NCBI GenBank assembly: GCA_902826685.1 | Contig: CADEFT010000001.1 | Location: forward strand, 225,777-289,776 | Direction: 5' to 3' | Length of the DNA stretch: 64,000 nucleotides | Source of the DNA: an uncultured Acidobacteriota bacterium | GTDB taxonomy: Bacteria; Acidobacteriota; Terriglobia; Bryobacterales; Bryobacteraceae | Shown: piece after piece, positions 46,754 to 56,584 of the stretch | Position numbering within the stretch: the first letter of the stretch is position 1 | Layout of the letters: every line of letters begins with the position of its first letter | Notes under the pieces: generated by a model | Told to the model about the DNA's origin: nothing | Databases searched by the model: none | Seen by the model: only the letters and a program-made list of their open reading frames with translations | Translations under genes and position numbers: made by a program

Positions 46754-47881
46754 TTGCACGAAAAATTCCCCGCCCTTACCGGTGTCCGTGCCTTAGCCGC
46801 CTACCTCGTCTTTTTGCATCACTACACTCCCGCCGCGGCACTGATTTCGCAACCGGTGGCGAGCCTTCTGACCGAAGGGCACATTGGCGTCACCGTATTT
46901 TACGTGCTGAGCGGATTTCTCATTACCTACAACTACGCGGACCACGCGGACCCGCGCTCGCGGCGATTCTGGATCCCCTACCTGATGCGCCGCGCCGCGC
47001 GAATCTATCCGCTTTATCTGTTCCTGCTGCTGCTCACGTTCCTCTTCGCGCGGCCACCCGGCAGCCCGCTCACAGCCTTCCTGAACGTCACACTCTCAAA
47101 AGGATTCTTCGCCGAGTTCTATTTCTCCGGCATTCCGCAGGCGTGGTCGCTGACCGTGGAGGAGACCTTCTATTTCATGGCGCCGTTGCTGTTCGGACTC
47201 ATGGCGCGGTATGGCGCCGTTCCGGTGCAGGTGCTGCTCTATGCGACCGGCGGCGCGCTGATGCTGATCGGAGCCGCCATTCCGTTTCATGGCTTCTTCA
47301 GCGGAAGCCAATTCGTGATCCTCTACACCTTCTTTGGCCGCAGCTTCGAGTTCATCGCCGGTATGTGGCTCGCGCGGCGGCAGCCGGAGCGATTGGCAAA
47401 AGGCTGGTGGGCCTACGCCGGGCTCGCGGGCTGCCTGATCACGCTCGCCGGTCTGGCAGCCCTGCGAGGCGCACCTTACAAATTCGGGCTGTTCCATCCG
47501 GCAGGCATGGTGCTGAACAACCTCGTTCTGCCTCTTTGGGTGTGCCTGATGTTTGCGGGATTGATCGCCGGACCGACGCGATTGAGCCGCGCGCTGTCGT
47601 CGCGGCCGGCGGTGTTTTTAGGAAAGGCGTCCTACGCGTTCTACCTGGTACACCTCGGCGTCATCGGCGATTTCGCCATCGCAAGGCTGCCCAACAATGT
47701 GTGGCTGCCCTTCACGCTCTTTCTGGCAATGAACGCCGCCGCCGCGCTGCTCTACCTGGCGGTGGAGCATCCGGTCCATTCCTGGGTTCGCTCCGCACTG
47801 GCGCGCGGGACTATGCCTTCTTCGCCGCCGCCCCGGCCTTTGCGGGCTCGGGCGTCTTCCCCATCTTCTCCATCTCGTTGA
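46754..47881 (+). CDS. Acyltransferase 3 family membrane protein
   Basis: A 375-residue integral membrane O-acyltransferase (OafA/NodX type) with about ten membrane segments. Conserved features: LTGVRALAAYLVFLHHY with the catalytic His, GVTVFYVLSGFLITYNY, RRAARIYPLYLF and QAWSLTVEETFYF. It probably transfers acetyl or another acyl group to a surface sugar or lipid. The start is TTG at 46754; no better start is seen. The last 24 residues are Pro/Ser/Arg-rich (TMPSSPPPRPLRARASS) and overlap the converging Gfo/Idh gene by 71 bases, so the natural end may have drifted. No glycan gene cluster is adjacent. Confidence 0.87.
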   Translation: MHEKFPALTGVRALAAYLVFLHHYTPAAALISQPVASLLTEGHIGVTVFYVLSGFLITYNYADHADPRSRRFWIPYLMRRAARIYPLYLFLLLLTFLFARPPGSPLTAFLNVTLSKGFFAEFYFSGIPQAWSLTVEETFYFMAPLLFGLMARYGAVPVQVLLYATGGALMLIGAAIPFHGFFSGSQFVILYTFFGRSFEFIAGMWLARRQPERLAKGWWAYAGLAGCLITLAGLAALRGAPYKFGLFHPAGMVLNNLVLPLWVCLMFAGLIAGPTRLSRALSSRPAVFLGKASYAFYLVHLGVIGDFAIARLPNNVWLPFTLFLAMNAAAALLYLAVEHPVHSWVRSALARGTMPSSPPPRPLRARASSPSSPSR

Positions 47882-49196
47882 AGAAAACACGCCGGCCTTC
47901 GTCCATCGCCAGGTTGGCCAGAATCACGGCGGTGGAGTCATTGAGCCCAATCTCGAGATCGGCCACCGGCTTCTTGCCCGTGCGGATACATTCGAGGAAC
48001 GATTCCAGTTGCGTATCGACGGGGTTCTTCGGCTCTTCGGGCGTCATGATGCCCTTGCCATAGAGCCAGCGCTTGGCGAACTTCATTTCCTTCGCCAGGA
48101 AGCTGTCGGCGTCGGACATCTGATCTTTGCTCAACAGAATCGGCAGCGGACGTCCACCCTTGCCCGTACTGGTGAGCGACGCGGTGGCGGCGGCGGCTTT
48201 CTCCTTGCCCTCGCCGGCCTTCTCGACCTTCGGGCCCGGTTCGTAGTACCAGACGCCGATGGCCGGTTCGTTATCGGTGCCGACGGTGATCTCGATGGTG
48301 CCCTGGGTCCCCATGATCATCTCGCCGAACTCGGTACGCGTCCCCTGGAACATAGCCAGATGCTTGTTGGTGCTGATGTAACTGCCCATCAGCTTCTGTC
48401 CCTTGGGGTATTTGAAGATGAGCTGGCAGTTGTCGTAGATGTCGCGGCCGTCCTTGTAATAGTCGATGCCGCCGACGCCGGTCACGAACTCGGGCGTGGC
48501 GTCGAACATCCAGTCGGCGATGTCGATCTGGTGGGAGGCGAGCTCGCCGACCAGTCCACCGGAATATTTTTTGAAGCAACGCCAACTTGGCGGCGTCCAC
48601 GTTTTGCCGAGACCGACGCGATTCCACTGTGTGTACACATTGGTCACCTCGCCGATCATGCCCTTCTGCACCATCTGCCTGGCGGTCTGGTAGAACTCGC
48701 TGTAGCGCCGCTGCAGGCCGACCTGCATGGTCTGCTTGGGCCGCTCGGCGCACAGCGCGCGCAGCGCATGTACTTCCTCCGGCTTGAAGACCAGGCTCTT
48801 TTCGCAGAACACGTGCTTGCCGGCCATCATGGCGTCGCGCGTGATGGGGAAGTGCGTGTAGAGCGGCGTGGCGATCTGCACGGCGTCGATATCCTTGCGG
48901 CCGAGCAGCTCGCGGTAATCCTTATAGGTCTGCGGCTTGTCGGGAGCCACTTCCAAAGCCTTTTTGATCGCTTCATCGTCGACGTCGCAAATGGCGACGC
49001 AGCGTCCGCCGTCCACCTTGCGCCAATGATCGAGGTGGTAACGGCCGCGGCCGCCCGTGCCAATAACCGCATACTGGATCTGGTTGTTGGCGGCTTTCAC
49101 CCTGGAGATGAAGGGGGCCGAAAGGGCGACGGCGCCGGCAACCTGAGCGGCCTCGCGACGCGTGATTTCGGGGATGGCGGATGGCTTCTGGGACAT
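47811..49196 (-). CDS. Gfo/Idh/MocA-family oxidoreductase with Tat leader
   Basis: A 461-residue NAD(P)-dependent oxidoreductase preceded by a twin-arginine-like leader (ITRREAAQVAGAVALSAPF), so it is probably exported. The Rossmann motif is YAVIGTGGRGRYHLDHW. The conserved EKP block reads VFCEKSLVFKPE, keeping the Lys but with Ser for Pro. The C-terminal sheet domain includes GELASHQIDIADWMFD and GVGGIDYYKDGRD. Related proteins oxidise sugars, inositols or glycosides. It is the last gene of the minus-strand run that starts at 62622. Confidence 0.88.
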   Translation of the reverse strand: MSQKPSAIPEITRREAAQVAGAVALSAPFISRVKAANNQIQYAVIGTGGRGRYHLDHWRKVDGGRCVAICDVDDEAIKKALEVAPDKPQTYKDYRELLGRKDIDAVQIATPLYTHFPITRDAMMAGKHVFCEKSLVFKPEEVHALRALCAERPKQTMQVGLQRRYSEFYQTARQMVQKGMIGEVTNVYTQWNRVGLGKTWTPPSWRCFKKYSGGLVGELASHQIDIADWMFDATPEFVTGVGGIDYYKDGRDIYDNCQLIFKYPKGQKLMGSYISTNKHLAMFQGTRTEFGEMIMGTQGTIEITVGTDNEPAIGVWYYEPGPKVEKAGEGKEKAAAATASLTSTGKGGRPLPILLSKDQMSDADSFLAKEMKFAKRWLYGKGIMTPEEPKNPVDTQLESFLECIRTGKKPVADLEIGLNDSTAVILANLAMDEGRRVFFNEMEKMGKTPEPAKAGAAAKKA

Positions 49197-49267
49197 GGCT
49201 GTTCCTCGGACATCAGGATATCAAACCCGGCGGACACGATTGCCGATGCACGCCGGATCGTGGGAGT

Positions 49268-50548
49268 CTAAATCCGGTTGACGATACCCCGTTCCGCAGC
49301 CTCGTTGTTGCGCACCAGCAGCAGCACGGCGGCCATCGCCACCAAAGGCAGGATACTGGCTCCAATCAGAATCGGTTCAAACGAATACCGGTCCGATACG
49401 ACACCGGTAAGGTAAGTCGCCGCAATCGTGCCGAGGCCGGCGCCGGTGCCTCCCATTCCACTTACCGAGGCAACCGAGCCCGTGGGATAAATGTCGGCGG
49501 GCAGATTCAGCAGCATGGTGGAAAAGGCCGCATACGCCAGGGTGGAGATGGCAAAGCAGGCTACCAGCCAGAAGTAGGAATTCGTGAATGCGGTGGGAAT
49601 CAGCAGGGCCATGCCCACGCCCGAGATCGCCACCACTAGTTTTCGGGCGGCGCCGACGCTCCAGCCGCGGGTGATGAGGCGGCTCGAAAGGCCGCCACCG
49701 GCGAAGTTGCCGATATCGGCGGCCAGAAACGGCACCCAGAACGCGAGCAGGCTCTCTTCCATGCGATAGCCTTTGCTGACCAGGTAGATGGCGAACCAAT
49801 CCGTCACGAAGAACCACACCGGGTCCGTGAGCGATTTGCCGACGATGTAGCCCCAGGTCTGGCGAAGGCTTAGTAACGTCCGGTAGCTCAGGCGGCCGGC
49901 GGGTATCGCGCGCGTATCGGCGCGATTGGCGAGAATATCGGCCCGCTCCCCGGTCCCCAGGCGCGGATGCTCTTCCGGACTTCGATAGAGCAGGCGAAAC
50001 AGAATCAGCCAGACAAAGCCCAGCGCGCCGGTTACAAGAAACGCGGGGCGCCAGCTTCCGAACGCGTGATAGACCCACAGCACCAGCGCCGGGGCCACCG
50101 CGCCGCCAATCGCCGATCCGCTGTCGAACAATGCCACCGCCCATCCGCTTTCGCGCTTGGGGAACCATTCGGCCACGGCCTTGGTGGCGCCGGGCCAGTT
50201 GGCGGATTCGCCCGCGCCCAGCAGGAAGCGGCACAGAGCGAAGCTTCGCAGTCCCGTGGCGAGCGAGGTCACCATGGCCGCGCAGGAATAAAGCGCCACG
50301 GCGATCGTTAACCCGCGCCGCGTGCCCACGCGGTCGAGCAGGCGTCCCGATACCGACTGGCCCACAGCATAGGCCGCGCGAAACGCGATGATGAGCAGCG
50401 CGAAGTCGGAGTTACTCCACCCGTATTCGGTTTTGATGTAGGGGGCCAGGGCGCTCAGCGTCTGGCGGTCGATGTAGTTGACGGTTGTGGAAAGGAACAG
50501 CAGCCCGCCGATCCACCAGCGCAGATGCCGGATGGGCGGGCGCGCCAC
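49268..50548 (-). CDS. MFS transporter, ExuT/ACS-like
   Basis: A 426-residue twelve-segment MFS protein. [41 protein letters not shown] and [22 protein letters not shown] are strongly typical of the hexuronate/galactonate ACS branch. The GTG start lies one base before the amidohydrolase stop, and the next gene on the strand is a Gfo/Idh oxidoreductase. The context indicates uptake of a sugar acid or related compound for the adjacent dehydrogenases, although the substrate is not shown by sequence. Confidence 0.9.
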   Translation of the reverse strand: MARPPIRHLRWWIGGLLFLSTTVNYIDRQTLSALAPYIKTEYGWSNSDFALLIIAFRAAYAVGQSVSGRLLDRVGTRRGLTIAVALYSCAAMVTSLATGLRSFALCRFLLGAGESANWPGATKAVAEWFPKRESGWAVALFDSGSAIGGAVAPALVLWVYHAFGSWRPAFLVTGALGFVWLILFRLLYRSPEEHPRLGTGERADILANRADTRAIPAGRLSYRTLLSLRQTWGYIVGKSLTDPVWFFVTDWFAIYLVSKGYRMEESLLAFWVPFLAADIGNFAGGGLSSRLITRGWSVGAARKLVVAISGVGMALLIPTAFTNSYFWLVACFAISTLAYAAFSTMLLNLPADIYPTGSVASVSGMGGTGAGLGTIAATYLTGVVSDRYSFEPILIGASILPLVAMAAVLLLVRNNEAAERGIVNRI

Positions 50549-50549
50549 G

Positions 50550-51419
50550 TTACGGCTTCACCCGGATACCCAGGATGCGTGCCATCGTTTCGCCGAACAC
50601 CTTGCGGCGGCTTGCCTCCGGCACTTCGCTCGCGTTCAACATGGCTTCGTAGCGGCCCAGGCAGGCTTCCAGACTCTCCGGATCCTCGTCGGTGCCGAAA
50701 ACCAGTTTTTCAAAAGCGTAGACGGCGTCGGGCGAGCTGTGCGCGGTGGGCCCTTCCCACCACAGATACTCGCGGAAGACGCTGAGATTCTTCGCTTTTT
50801 TGAGCAGACTGGAACCGGTCAGATCGAAATATAAATTCTTTTCCCAGCGCGCCGCCTCGGCCGCTTCCTCATACCACGGGTTGCCGAGATGGGCGCCCTG
50901 AATGACCAGCTTTGGAAAAGAACGCGCGATGGTGTGCAGGTAGGCCGGGCGCATACGGGCCATCGACGAGGGCTCCGGTTCGTCGCTCGAGCCGGAGACG
51001 ATACCCGTGTGAAACAGCGCCACCAGCTTCAGCGCCTGCAGCTTTTCGTAGATCTGGAAATAGCCGAAGTCGTCCCAATTGTTCTTGGGGGTGTGCATCT
51101 TGATGCCGCGAAAGCCGGCATCGGCGAACTGTTGAATCTCGGCGAGCACCTTCGGGTTGTCGACCTGCACGTGGCCGAAGGGAATGATGACGTCGGGGTG
51201 ATCGGCGGCGGCCTTGCGGATCGTGTCGAAGCCGGACATCGGCGTCAGCACGCAAGCCATCGCATTGCGGGCGCGGTAGATCTTCACCAACCGCTCGACG
51301 TAATCGGGCTTGGAGCTGTAGTGCTGGTGCGCATCGATGACGAACCGCCGCGGCGCCTGCGCCCGCAAGGCCCCGGCGAATGCCACCGAACCCAAAAATA
51401 CACGACGGTTCGCCGCCAC
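50550..51419 (-). CDS. Exported amidohydrolase (amidohydrolase_2 family)
   Basis: A 289-residue metal-dependent hydrolase with a TIM-barrel fold. A Tat/Sec-like leader ([19 protein letters not shown]) is followed by the metal motif [17 protein letters not shown], the strand [22 protein letters not shown] with a later His, and [10 protein letters not shown] with the catalytic-type Asp. This is the 2-pyrone-dicarboxylate lactonase / decarboxylase-like branch. A GTG start abuts the stop of the upstream Gfo/Idh gene with no gap. The substrate is probably a lactone or carboxylate linked to the neighbouring oxidoreductases. Confidence 0.85.
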   Translation of the reverse strand: MAANRRVFLGSVAFAGALRAQAPRRFVIDAHQHYSSKPDYVERLVKIYRARNAMACVLTPMSGFDTIRKAAADHPDVIIPFGHVQVDNPKVLAEIQQFADAGFRGIKMHTPKNNWDDFGYFQIYEKLQALKLVALFHTGIVSGSSDEPEPSSMARMRPAYLHTIARSFPKLVIQGAHLGNPWYEEAAEAARWEKNLYFDLTGSSLLKKAKNLSVFREYLWWEGPTAHSSPDAVYAFEKLVFGTDEDPESLEACLGRYEAMLNASEVPEASRRKVFGETMARILGIRVKP

Positions 51420-52703
51420 TTATACCACCAGCTTCCAAGGCTTGCGGTACTGGTAGGTGAGCAGCTTGCGGGCTTCGGGCTGCTTCACGGTTTCGCCGTC
51501 CCAATCGAGCCGCATCCGGCTGCGCAGCGCGACATTCGCCAAAATGCAGGCGGCCGAGGAGCGGTGGCATTTCTCGATGTCGCTGTTCGGCTTCTCCCGC
51601 GTACGGATGCAATCGATGAAATTCTTCCAGTGCGCCATATTCGCCTGATTTGAGGATTTCACTTCCACTTCTTCCACACCGCCGCCCTTTTCAGACCAGG
51701 TCTGGTAAGTGCTGCGATCCACAAACAATGTGCCCTTGTCGCCGTGAAACAGGATGCCGTAGCTTTTGCCGAACATGGAATTGGCGTTGCCGTAGCGGTT
51801 CTCGTAGGTACACAGGAACGACGGATATTCATAAGTGGCGAGGATGGTATCCGGCGTTTCGCGATTGTCGGTGAGCCGGAACTTACCCGCCACGCAGTTG
51901 ACGACGCTGGGCATCGCTTCATCGAACGCCATCTGCACGATGTCGATGAGATGCACGCCCCAATCGGTCATCATGCCACCCGCGTAATCCCAGAACCAGC
52001 GGAAATGGGAGAAGGCCTTGGGATCGACACCGAAGCGGTTGGCATTGAACGGACGCTTGGGCGCGGGTCCGAGCCACATGTCCCAATCGAGTTCGGCCGG
52101 GGGCGCGGCGTCGGCGGGAGTGCCGATGCCTTCGGGCGCCATCAATCCATAGTTCCAGGTGCGGACGAAAGTGACCTTGCCGATGCCGCCCGATTTCACG
52201 ATCTGCGCGGCTTTCTGGAAATGATCGCCGGAACGCTGCATGGTGCCCGCCTGCACTACGCGCTTGTACTTGCGCGCCGCTTCCACCATCTTGCGCCCGT
52301 CCTCGATCGCCACGCAGATCGGCTTTTCGACATAAACGTCCTTGCCCGCCTTGCAGGCTTCGACGGTCATATAAGGATGCCAGTGATCTGGCGTGGAGAT
52401 GCAAACCGCGTCCACGGACTTATCGGCCAGAATCTCACGGAAGTCGCTCACCGCCTTGGCCTGCTTGGCGGCGGCCGAAGCCTTCTCCAGGTTCGGCTTG
52501 TACACGTCGCAGACCTGGGTGACGGCGACGGTGTCCTGCTTCATGGCGAAGCTGAGATTGCTCATCCCCATGCGGCCCATGCCGATGAAGGCGGTGTTCA
52601 CCTTGTCGTTGGCGCCCTTCAAATTGCCGGTGAACAGATTGGTGGTGAAGGCGGTGGCGGCGGAAGCCTTCAGGAAATCGCGACGCGGATTGTCAGGCAT
52701 CAC
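51420..52703 (-). CDS. Gfo/Idh/MocA-family oxidoreductase with Tat leader
   Basis: A 427-residue oxidoreductase with a Tat-type leader (NPRRDFLKASAATAFTTNL). The Rossmann motif is TAFIGMGRMGMSNLSF, and the catalytic-type block DVYVEKPICVAIEDG has the canonical EKP. VDAVCISTPDHWHPYM and MMTDWGVHLIDIVQMAF are typical of the bacterial glycosidase-like and sugar-oxidising members seen in Acidobacteria and Planctomycetes. It precedes the amidohydrolase directly and follows the lipoprotein gene by 22 bases. It may oxidise a sugar or glycoside in the periplasm; the cofactor source there would need explaining. Confidence 0.9.
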   Translation of the reverse strand: MMPDNPRRDFLKASAATAFTTNLFTGNLKGANDKVNTAFIGMGRMGMSNLSFAMKQDTVAVTQVCDVYKPNLEKASAAAKQAKAVSDFREILADKSVDAVCISTPDHWHPYMTVEACKAGKDVYVEKPICVAIEDGRKMVEAARKYKRVVQAGTMQRSGDHFQKAAQIVKSGGIGKVTFVRTWNYGLMAPEGIGTPADAAPPAELDWDMWLGPAPKRPFNANRFGVDPKAFSHFRWFWDYAGGMMTDWGVHLIDIVQMAFDEAMPSVVNCVAGKFRLTDNRETPDTILATYEYPSFLCTYENRYGNANSMFGKSYGILFHGDKGTLFVDRSTYQTWSEKGGGVEEVEVKSSNQANMAHWKNFIDCIRTREKPNSDIEKCHRSSAACILANVALRSRMRLDWDGETVKQPEARKLLTYQYRKPWKLVV

Positions 52704-52725
52704 GGGAATTTTAGCTCATCCGGCT

Positions 52726-53166
52726 TCAATGGCGGTCGCATTCCGCAACGGCCCTTTCGGCGGCTTCGCGGCGGCGCATGGTATCGGGCGTTTCGGGTTT
52801 CCAGTTGCGCCAGCGGTGAACGTTCTTGAGCAGCATCTGGCGGGCGTGTGTCCAGTGCTTGTTCGCCATCAGCATCTCGCCGTACATCTGATCGCGGTCC
52901 GATACCGCTTCGAGCGCGGCCAGGCTGGGGCGGGGAACCGCCAGCAGTTGGCGCGAGAAGGATTCCCCGCGCTCGATGAGCGCTCCGGCTTCCGCCCGAT
53001 CGCCTTTCTTCAATCGCTCGGCGGCGGATTGATTCAAGCCGGCGAGCTCGGCGATCGCGGCGCGGTAACCCGGAGCCGCGGTGGGATCCGCTTCCGCCTT
53101 AGGCGGAGGAGGTGGGGCATTGCATGCGGTCCAGAACAGCAGGGCAACGGCCAACCAGCGCCTCAT
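52726..53166 (-). CDS. Small lipoprotein of unknown function
   Basis: A 146-residue protein with a signal peptide and lipobox-like cleavage site (LLFWTACNAPPPPP; Cys at residue 15 would be the lipidated residue). The mature part begins with a Pro-rich linker and is mainly helical (AAIAELAGLNQSAAERLKKG, NKHWTHARQMLLKNVHRW). It resembles helical-repeat lipoproteins but I recognise no family. Its ATG overlaps the stop of the single-receiver gene by four bases, linking it to the signalling genes upstream. It could be a periplasmic partner of the Cache-type kinase, as inference. Confidence 0.65.
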   Translation of the reverse strand: MRRWLAVALLFWTACNAPPPPPKAEADPTAAPGYRAAIAELAGLNQSAAERLKKGDRAEAGALIERGESFSRQLLAVPRPSLAALEAVSDRDQMYGEMLMANKHWTHARQMLLKNVHRWRNWKPETPDTMRRREAAERAVAECDRH

Positions 53167-53546
53167 GCCGCAGTAGATGATTTGCGCGTAAGCAAGGCTT
53201 CGATTTTTTCGAGCAGCCGCGCCAGGTCCACGGGCTTGGTGTCGTAATCGTCGCAGCCCGCGGCCAATGCCTGCTCGCGATCGCCCACCATGGCGAGCGC
53301 GGTGAGAGCGATCACCGGAATTTTACTCGTCTTCTCTTCGCTCTTCAGCGCCCTGGTGGCGTCCCAACCGCTCATCACCGGCAGCGTCATGTCCATCAAC
53401 ACCAGATCGGGCGAATGGGCTTGCGCCAGCGCGACTCCTTCGGCGCCATCGACGGCGATCAGCACTTCGTAGCCGCGGCGAATCAGGCGGCGCGACAGCA
53501 TGTCGCGGTTCAATTCGTTATCTTCCACGAGCAACAGTTTGGGCAT
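53163..53546 (-). CDS. Single-domain response regulator (CheY/DivK type)
   Basis: A 127-residue stand-alone receiver. Acidic pair in LLVEDNELN, phospho-acceptor Asp52 in [13 protein letters not shown], Thr in VIALTALAM, and Lys in DYDTKPVDL are all present, so it should be phosphorylatable. There is no output domain. It overlaps the end of the hybrid kinase gene by 29 bases and the lipoprotein start by four, so it is probably a phosphorelay or signalling partner of that kinase. Confidence 0.92.
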   Translation of the reverse strand: MPKLLLVEDNELNRDMLSRRLIRRGYEVLIAVDGAEGVALAQAHSPDLVLMDMTLPVMSGWDATRALKSEEKTSKIPVIALTALAMVGDREQALAAGCDDYDTKPVDLARLLEKIEALLTRKSSTAA

Positions 53547-56500
53547 TGCTTTTTCCTCGCAGGAATTCGGTTACGCAGGCGTCGAGCTCGCGCGGCAGGC
53601 CGTCACGCGGACAATCGGCGGCGCTCACGATGCGGACACGATCGCTTCTCAACGCGGCGCGTTCGGGTTCGGTCAGTTCGCGGGCGCTGTAGATGAGGAC
53701 GAATACCGATTCCCATCCGGGACGCTGCCAGGGCGGTGGCGACGGAGGCGGTGCACCGTTGAGCTCCAGCACCATCGCGGCCGGAGCCTTGTCCGATCCT
53801 TCGTGAATCTGCCAGCCGGCCGCGCGAAACGCCTGTTCGGTGGCCTGGCGCGCAGCCGCTTGCGAATCCATGACGAGCACCGCGCCCCGCGCGCGCGACA
53901 GCGTGGACACGGTGGCCACCAGCCGCTCCCTGTCGATGGGTTTGATCAGGTAACCGGCCGCGCCGAGGGAAAACGCCAGATTGCGATCCTCCATGATGGT
54001 CATCATCAGCACGGGCACGCCGCCCACCTGCGGATCGGCCTTCAACAGCTTCAGCGTCGCCCAGCCGTCCATGCGCGGCATGAGCGCATCGAGCGTGATG
54101 ACGTTGGGCTTCTCGCGGCGCGCCAGCTTGATGCCTTCCTCACCGCCCGAGGCGGCGATGACGCGGAATCCTTCACGGCTGAGGAACCGGCTCACCAGGT
54201 CATGGACGTTGGCGTCGTCGTCGATCACCAGCACCGTGGGCAGCTTCGGCGCGGGGGCGGGTTCGGCCACGGGCGCGGCGGCCGGCACGGGCTTGGCCTG
54301 CTCCACGCGCGCCGGCAGCTTGATGAAGAACGTGGTGCCTTTGCCCGGCTCGCTCTCCACCCAGACATCGCCGCCCATCATCTGGCAGAACTTCTGGCTG
54401 ATCGCCAATCCCAATCCCGTGCCGCCGAACTTCCTCGCGATGGAGGCGTTGGCCTGCGAAAAAGATTGGAACAGCTTGGCCGTCTGCTCCTGGGTCATAC
54501 CGATGCCAGTGTCGGTCACGCGGAACAGCATCCACTCGTCTTTGCGGGACGCGCTGAGCGTCACGATGCCTTGCTTGGTGAACTTGCAGGCGTTGCTCAA
54601 CAAATTGAACAGCGTTTGGCGCACTTTGGTCAGATCGGCATACATCGTTCCAGGAGCGCCGTCGAATTCGATCTTCAAATCGTTTTCGTTCTTTTGCGCC
54701 AGCGGCTGAATGATCGCGGCAACGTCCCGCGTCATCCGCTCCACTTCGAAGCTTTCGAGGAACAGCTCCATCTTGCCCGCTTCGATCTTCGAGATATCGA
54801 GCACGGCGTTGATCAGCTCGAGCAGGTGCTTTCCGGCGGACTGGATCTTTTCGAGGTCGGGCGTGAGATCCTCGACGCCGAGCGCGGCGGCTTCCTCGAT
54901 CAGCATCTCGCTATAGCCGATGATGGCGTTGAGCGGCGTGCGCAGTTCGTGGCTCATGTTGGCCAGGAAAGCGCTCTTGGCTTTGCTCGCGGCTTCGGCC
55001 GTTTCTTTCTCCGTGGCCAGGGTCTGTGCCATCTTCCGCTCGGTGGCGTCACGCAGATTGACGACCACGCCCGCCACGGCCGGATTGTCGAGCAGGTTGT
55101 GCATCGTGACTTCGAGGATGCGAACGGAGCGGTCGGCGTGTTCGGCACGCAGCTCGACGCGCGCCGAGCCCGAGGGTTCCGCCACCGCCGCCGCGAAGGC
55201 CGACCTGGCGGCTTCGCGATCCTCCGCGAGAAGCGTAGAGAAGCCGCCCCGGCCGATGAAATCGGCGGGCTTCAATCCGAGTACGCTTTCCACCGATGGG
55301 CTGGCGTATTTGACGACACTGGCGGCGTCGAAGATGGCGACTACGTCGGAGGTGTTTTCAATCAGCGAGCGGAAATACATCTCACGGCGCAATAGCTCTT
55401 CTTCGGCCCGTTTCAGGCGGTTTTCACGGGTGGAGACCTCATGCACCATGGTCTGAAATCCGCGCGCGAGTTGACCGAGTTCGTCGGGGTGCGCGGCGAC
55501 CACCGCCAGTTCTTCCACGCGCTCGTAGTTCTCGTTGGCCACTTCGGCGGCGACGCCGGTGAGGCGGCGCACGGGCTCAGTGACGCGGCGGGAGACCATC
55601 AGCGCCAGAGCAATCATGCCCAACACCGAAAGCAGCGCAACCACCAGGGTGCGGATGGCCAGTTGGCGGGCCGGCGCCACGATGACCGCTTCGGGAATGC
55701 TGAGGGCGACTTTCCAACCGGTAAGCGGCGCCGTGGACCAGAAGACCAGGCGGTTGCCTTCCGGCCTCACCACGGTAGCCGAGCCTTCGGCCGATTCCGC
55801 GATCTTGCGCCCGTCTTCGATGTCTTCGATCTTCAGCCCATTGGAATCGCCGGTGAGAACGTACCGGCCGTCGGGGTGGCTCAGAATCCACCCGGCGCGG
55901 CTGGCGAGAAAGGCGTATTCGCCGCCCGCTTCGGCGCCGGGACGGAGCCGTACCTGGCTCATGATGGCGCGGATGAGATCGAGCGAAAGATCGGCTCCGG
56001 CGACGCCTAGCATTTGGCCCTTGGCGTCGTAGAAAGCCTTGGTCACACTGACCAGCAGAGCGTTGGAGCCTTGCCGGTCGAACAACGGCTCCGAGATATG
56101 GATCTTGCCGCTGCTTTTGGCGCCCTGAAACCATTCGCGCGTCCAATCGCGTACACCGTCGCGCGCACCGACCGGGTTGGGATGGCTTTTCCGATCCACC
56201 CAGGGCATGGAGCGGATCGCGCCTGAAACCTTATCTTCGAACGCCAGATAGACACCATATGCTTCTTCGGGCGTCACGCTGTCGAGCAGGTGGGCGAGGA
56301 AGGGAATCGTGTTGGCATCGGGATCCTTGCCGATGGCTTCCTGCCTCGCCGCGATGCCGCGAACCAGCACGGCGGCGCGATCCACGTAGGAATCCATGGT
56401 GAGGGCCGTCGAGCGCACCTGCTTCATGGCCTCGGCCGTGGTCTGCTCTTCGAGCGCCCGGCGTCCGCCGTCGTAGCTTACGCCGATGGTCGCGATGAGC

Positions 56501-56577
56501 AAAGCGCAGGTCGCGCCGGCGATATAGATCACCAGTTTCTGCGATAGGGTGCGCGGCCTCCAGAGCGTGAGTTTCAT
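53518..56577 (-). CDS. Hybrid sensor histidine kinase (Cache, HAMP, PAS, kinase, receiver, pseudo-receiver)
   Basis: A 1019-residue inner-membrane kinase. Residues about 15-310 are an N-terminal membrane helix and a periplasmic dCache-type sensor ([35 protein letters not shown]). HAMP about 315-375, PAS about 400-515, HisKA with phospho-His543 in [20 protein letters not shown], HATPase_c with NLLSNACKF and [11 protein letters not shown], and a receiver with Asp830 in [15 protein letters not shown] final segment (about 900-1010) looks like a second receiver, but the acceptor position reads MVLELNGA, Glu in place of Asp. It lies seven bases downstream of the TonB-dependent receptor, suggesting it senses that receptor's substrate. 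Confidence 0.92.
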   Translation of the reverse strand: MKLTLWRPRTLSQKLVIYIAGATCALLIATIGVSYDGGRRALEEQTTAEAMKQVRSTALTMDSYVDRAAVLVRGIAARQEAIGKDPDANTIPFLAHLLDSVTPEEAYGVYLAFEDKVSGAIRSMPWVDRKSHPNPVGARDGVRDWTREWFQGAKSSGKIHISEPLFDRQGSNALLVSVTKAFYDAKGQMLGVAGADLSLDLIRAIMSQVRLRPGAEAGGEYAFLASRAGWILSHPDGRYVLTGDSNGLKIEDIEDGRKIAESAEGSATVVRPEGNRLVFWSTAPLTGWKVALSIPEAVIVAPARQLAIRTLVVALLSVLGMIALALMVSRRVTEPVRRLTGVAAEVANENYERVEELAVVAAHPDELGQLARGFQTMVHEVSTRENRLKRAEEELLRREMYFRSLIENTSDVVAIFDAASVVKYASPSVESVLGLKPADFIGRGGFSTLLAEDREAARSAFAAAVAEPSGSARVELRAEHADRSVRILEVTMHNLLDNPAVAGVVVNLRDATERKMAQTLATEKETAEAASKAKSAFLANMSHELRTPLNAIIGYSEMLIEEAAALGVEDLTPDLEKIQSAGKHLLELINAVLDISKIEAGKMELFLESFEVERMTRDVAAIIQPLAQKNENDLKIEFDGAPGTMYADLTKVRQTLFNLLSNACKFTKQGIVTLSASRKDEWMLFRVTDTGIGMTQEQTAKLFQSFSQANASIARKFGGTGLGLAISQKFCQMMGGDVWVESEPGKGTTFFIKLPARVEQAKPVPAAAPVAEPAPAPKLPTVLVIDDDANVHDLVSRFLSREGFRVIAASGGEEGIKLARREKPNVITLDALMPRMDGWATLKLLKADPQVGGVPVLMMTIMEDRNLAFSLGAAGYLIKPIDRERLVATVSTLSRARGAVLVMDSQAAARQATEQAFRAAGWQIHEGSDKAPAAMVLELNGAPPPSPPPWQRPGWESVFVLIYSARELTEPERAALRSDRVRIVSAADCPRDGLPRELDACVTEFLRGKSNAQTVARGR

Positions 56578-56584
56578 GCGGGTC

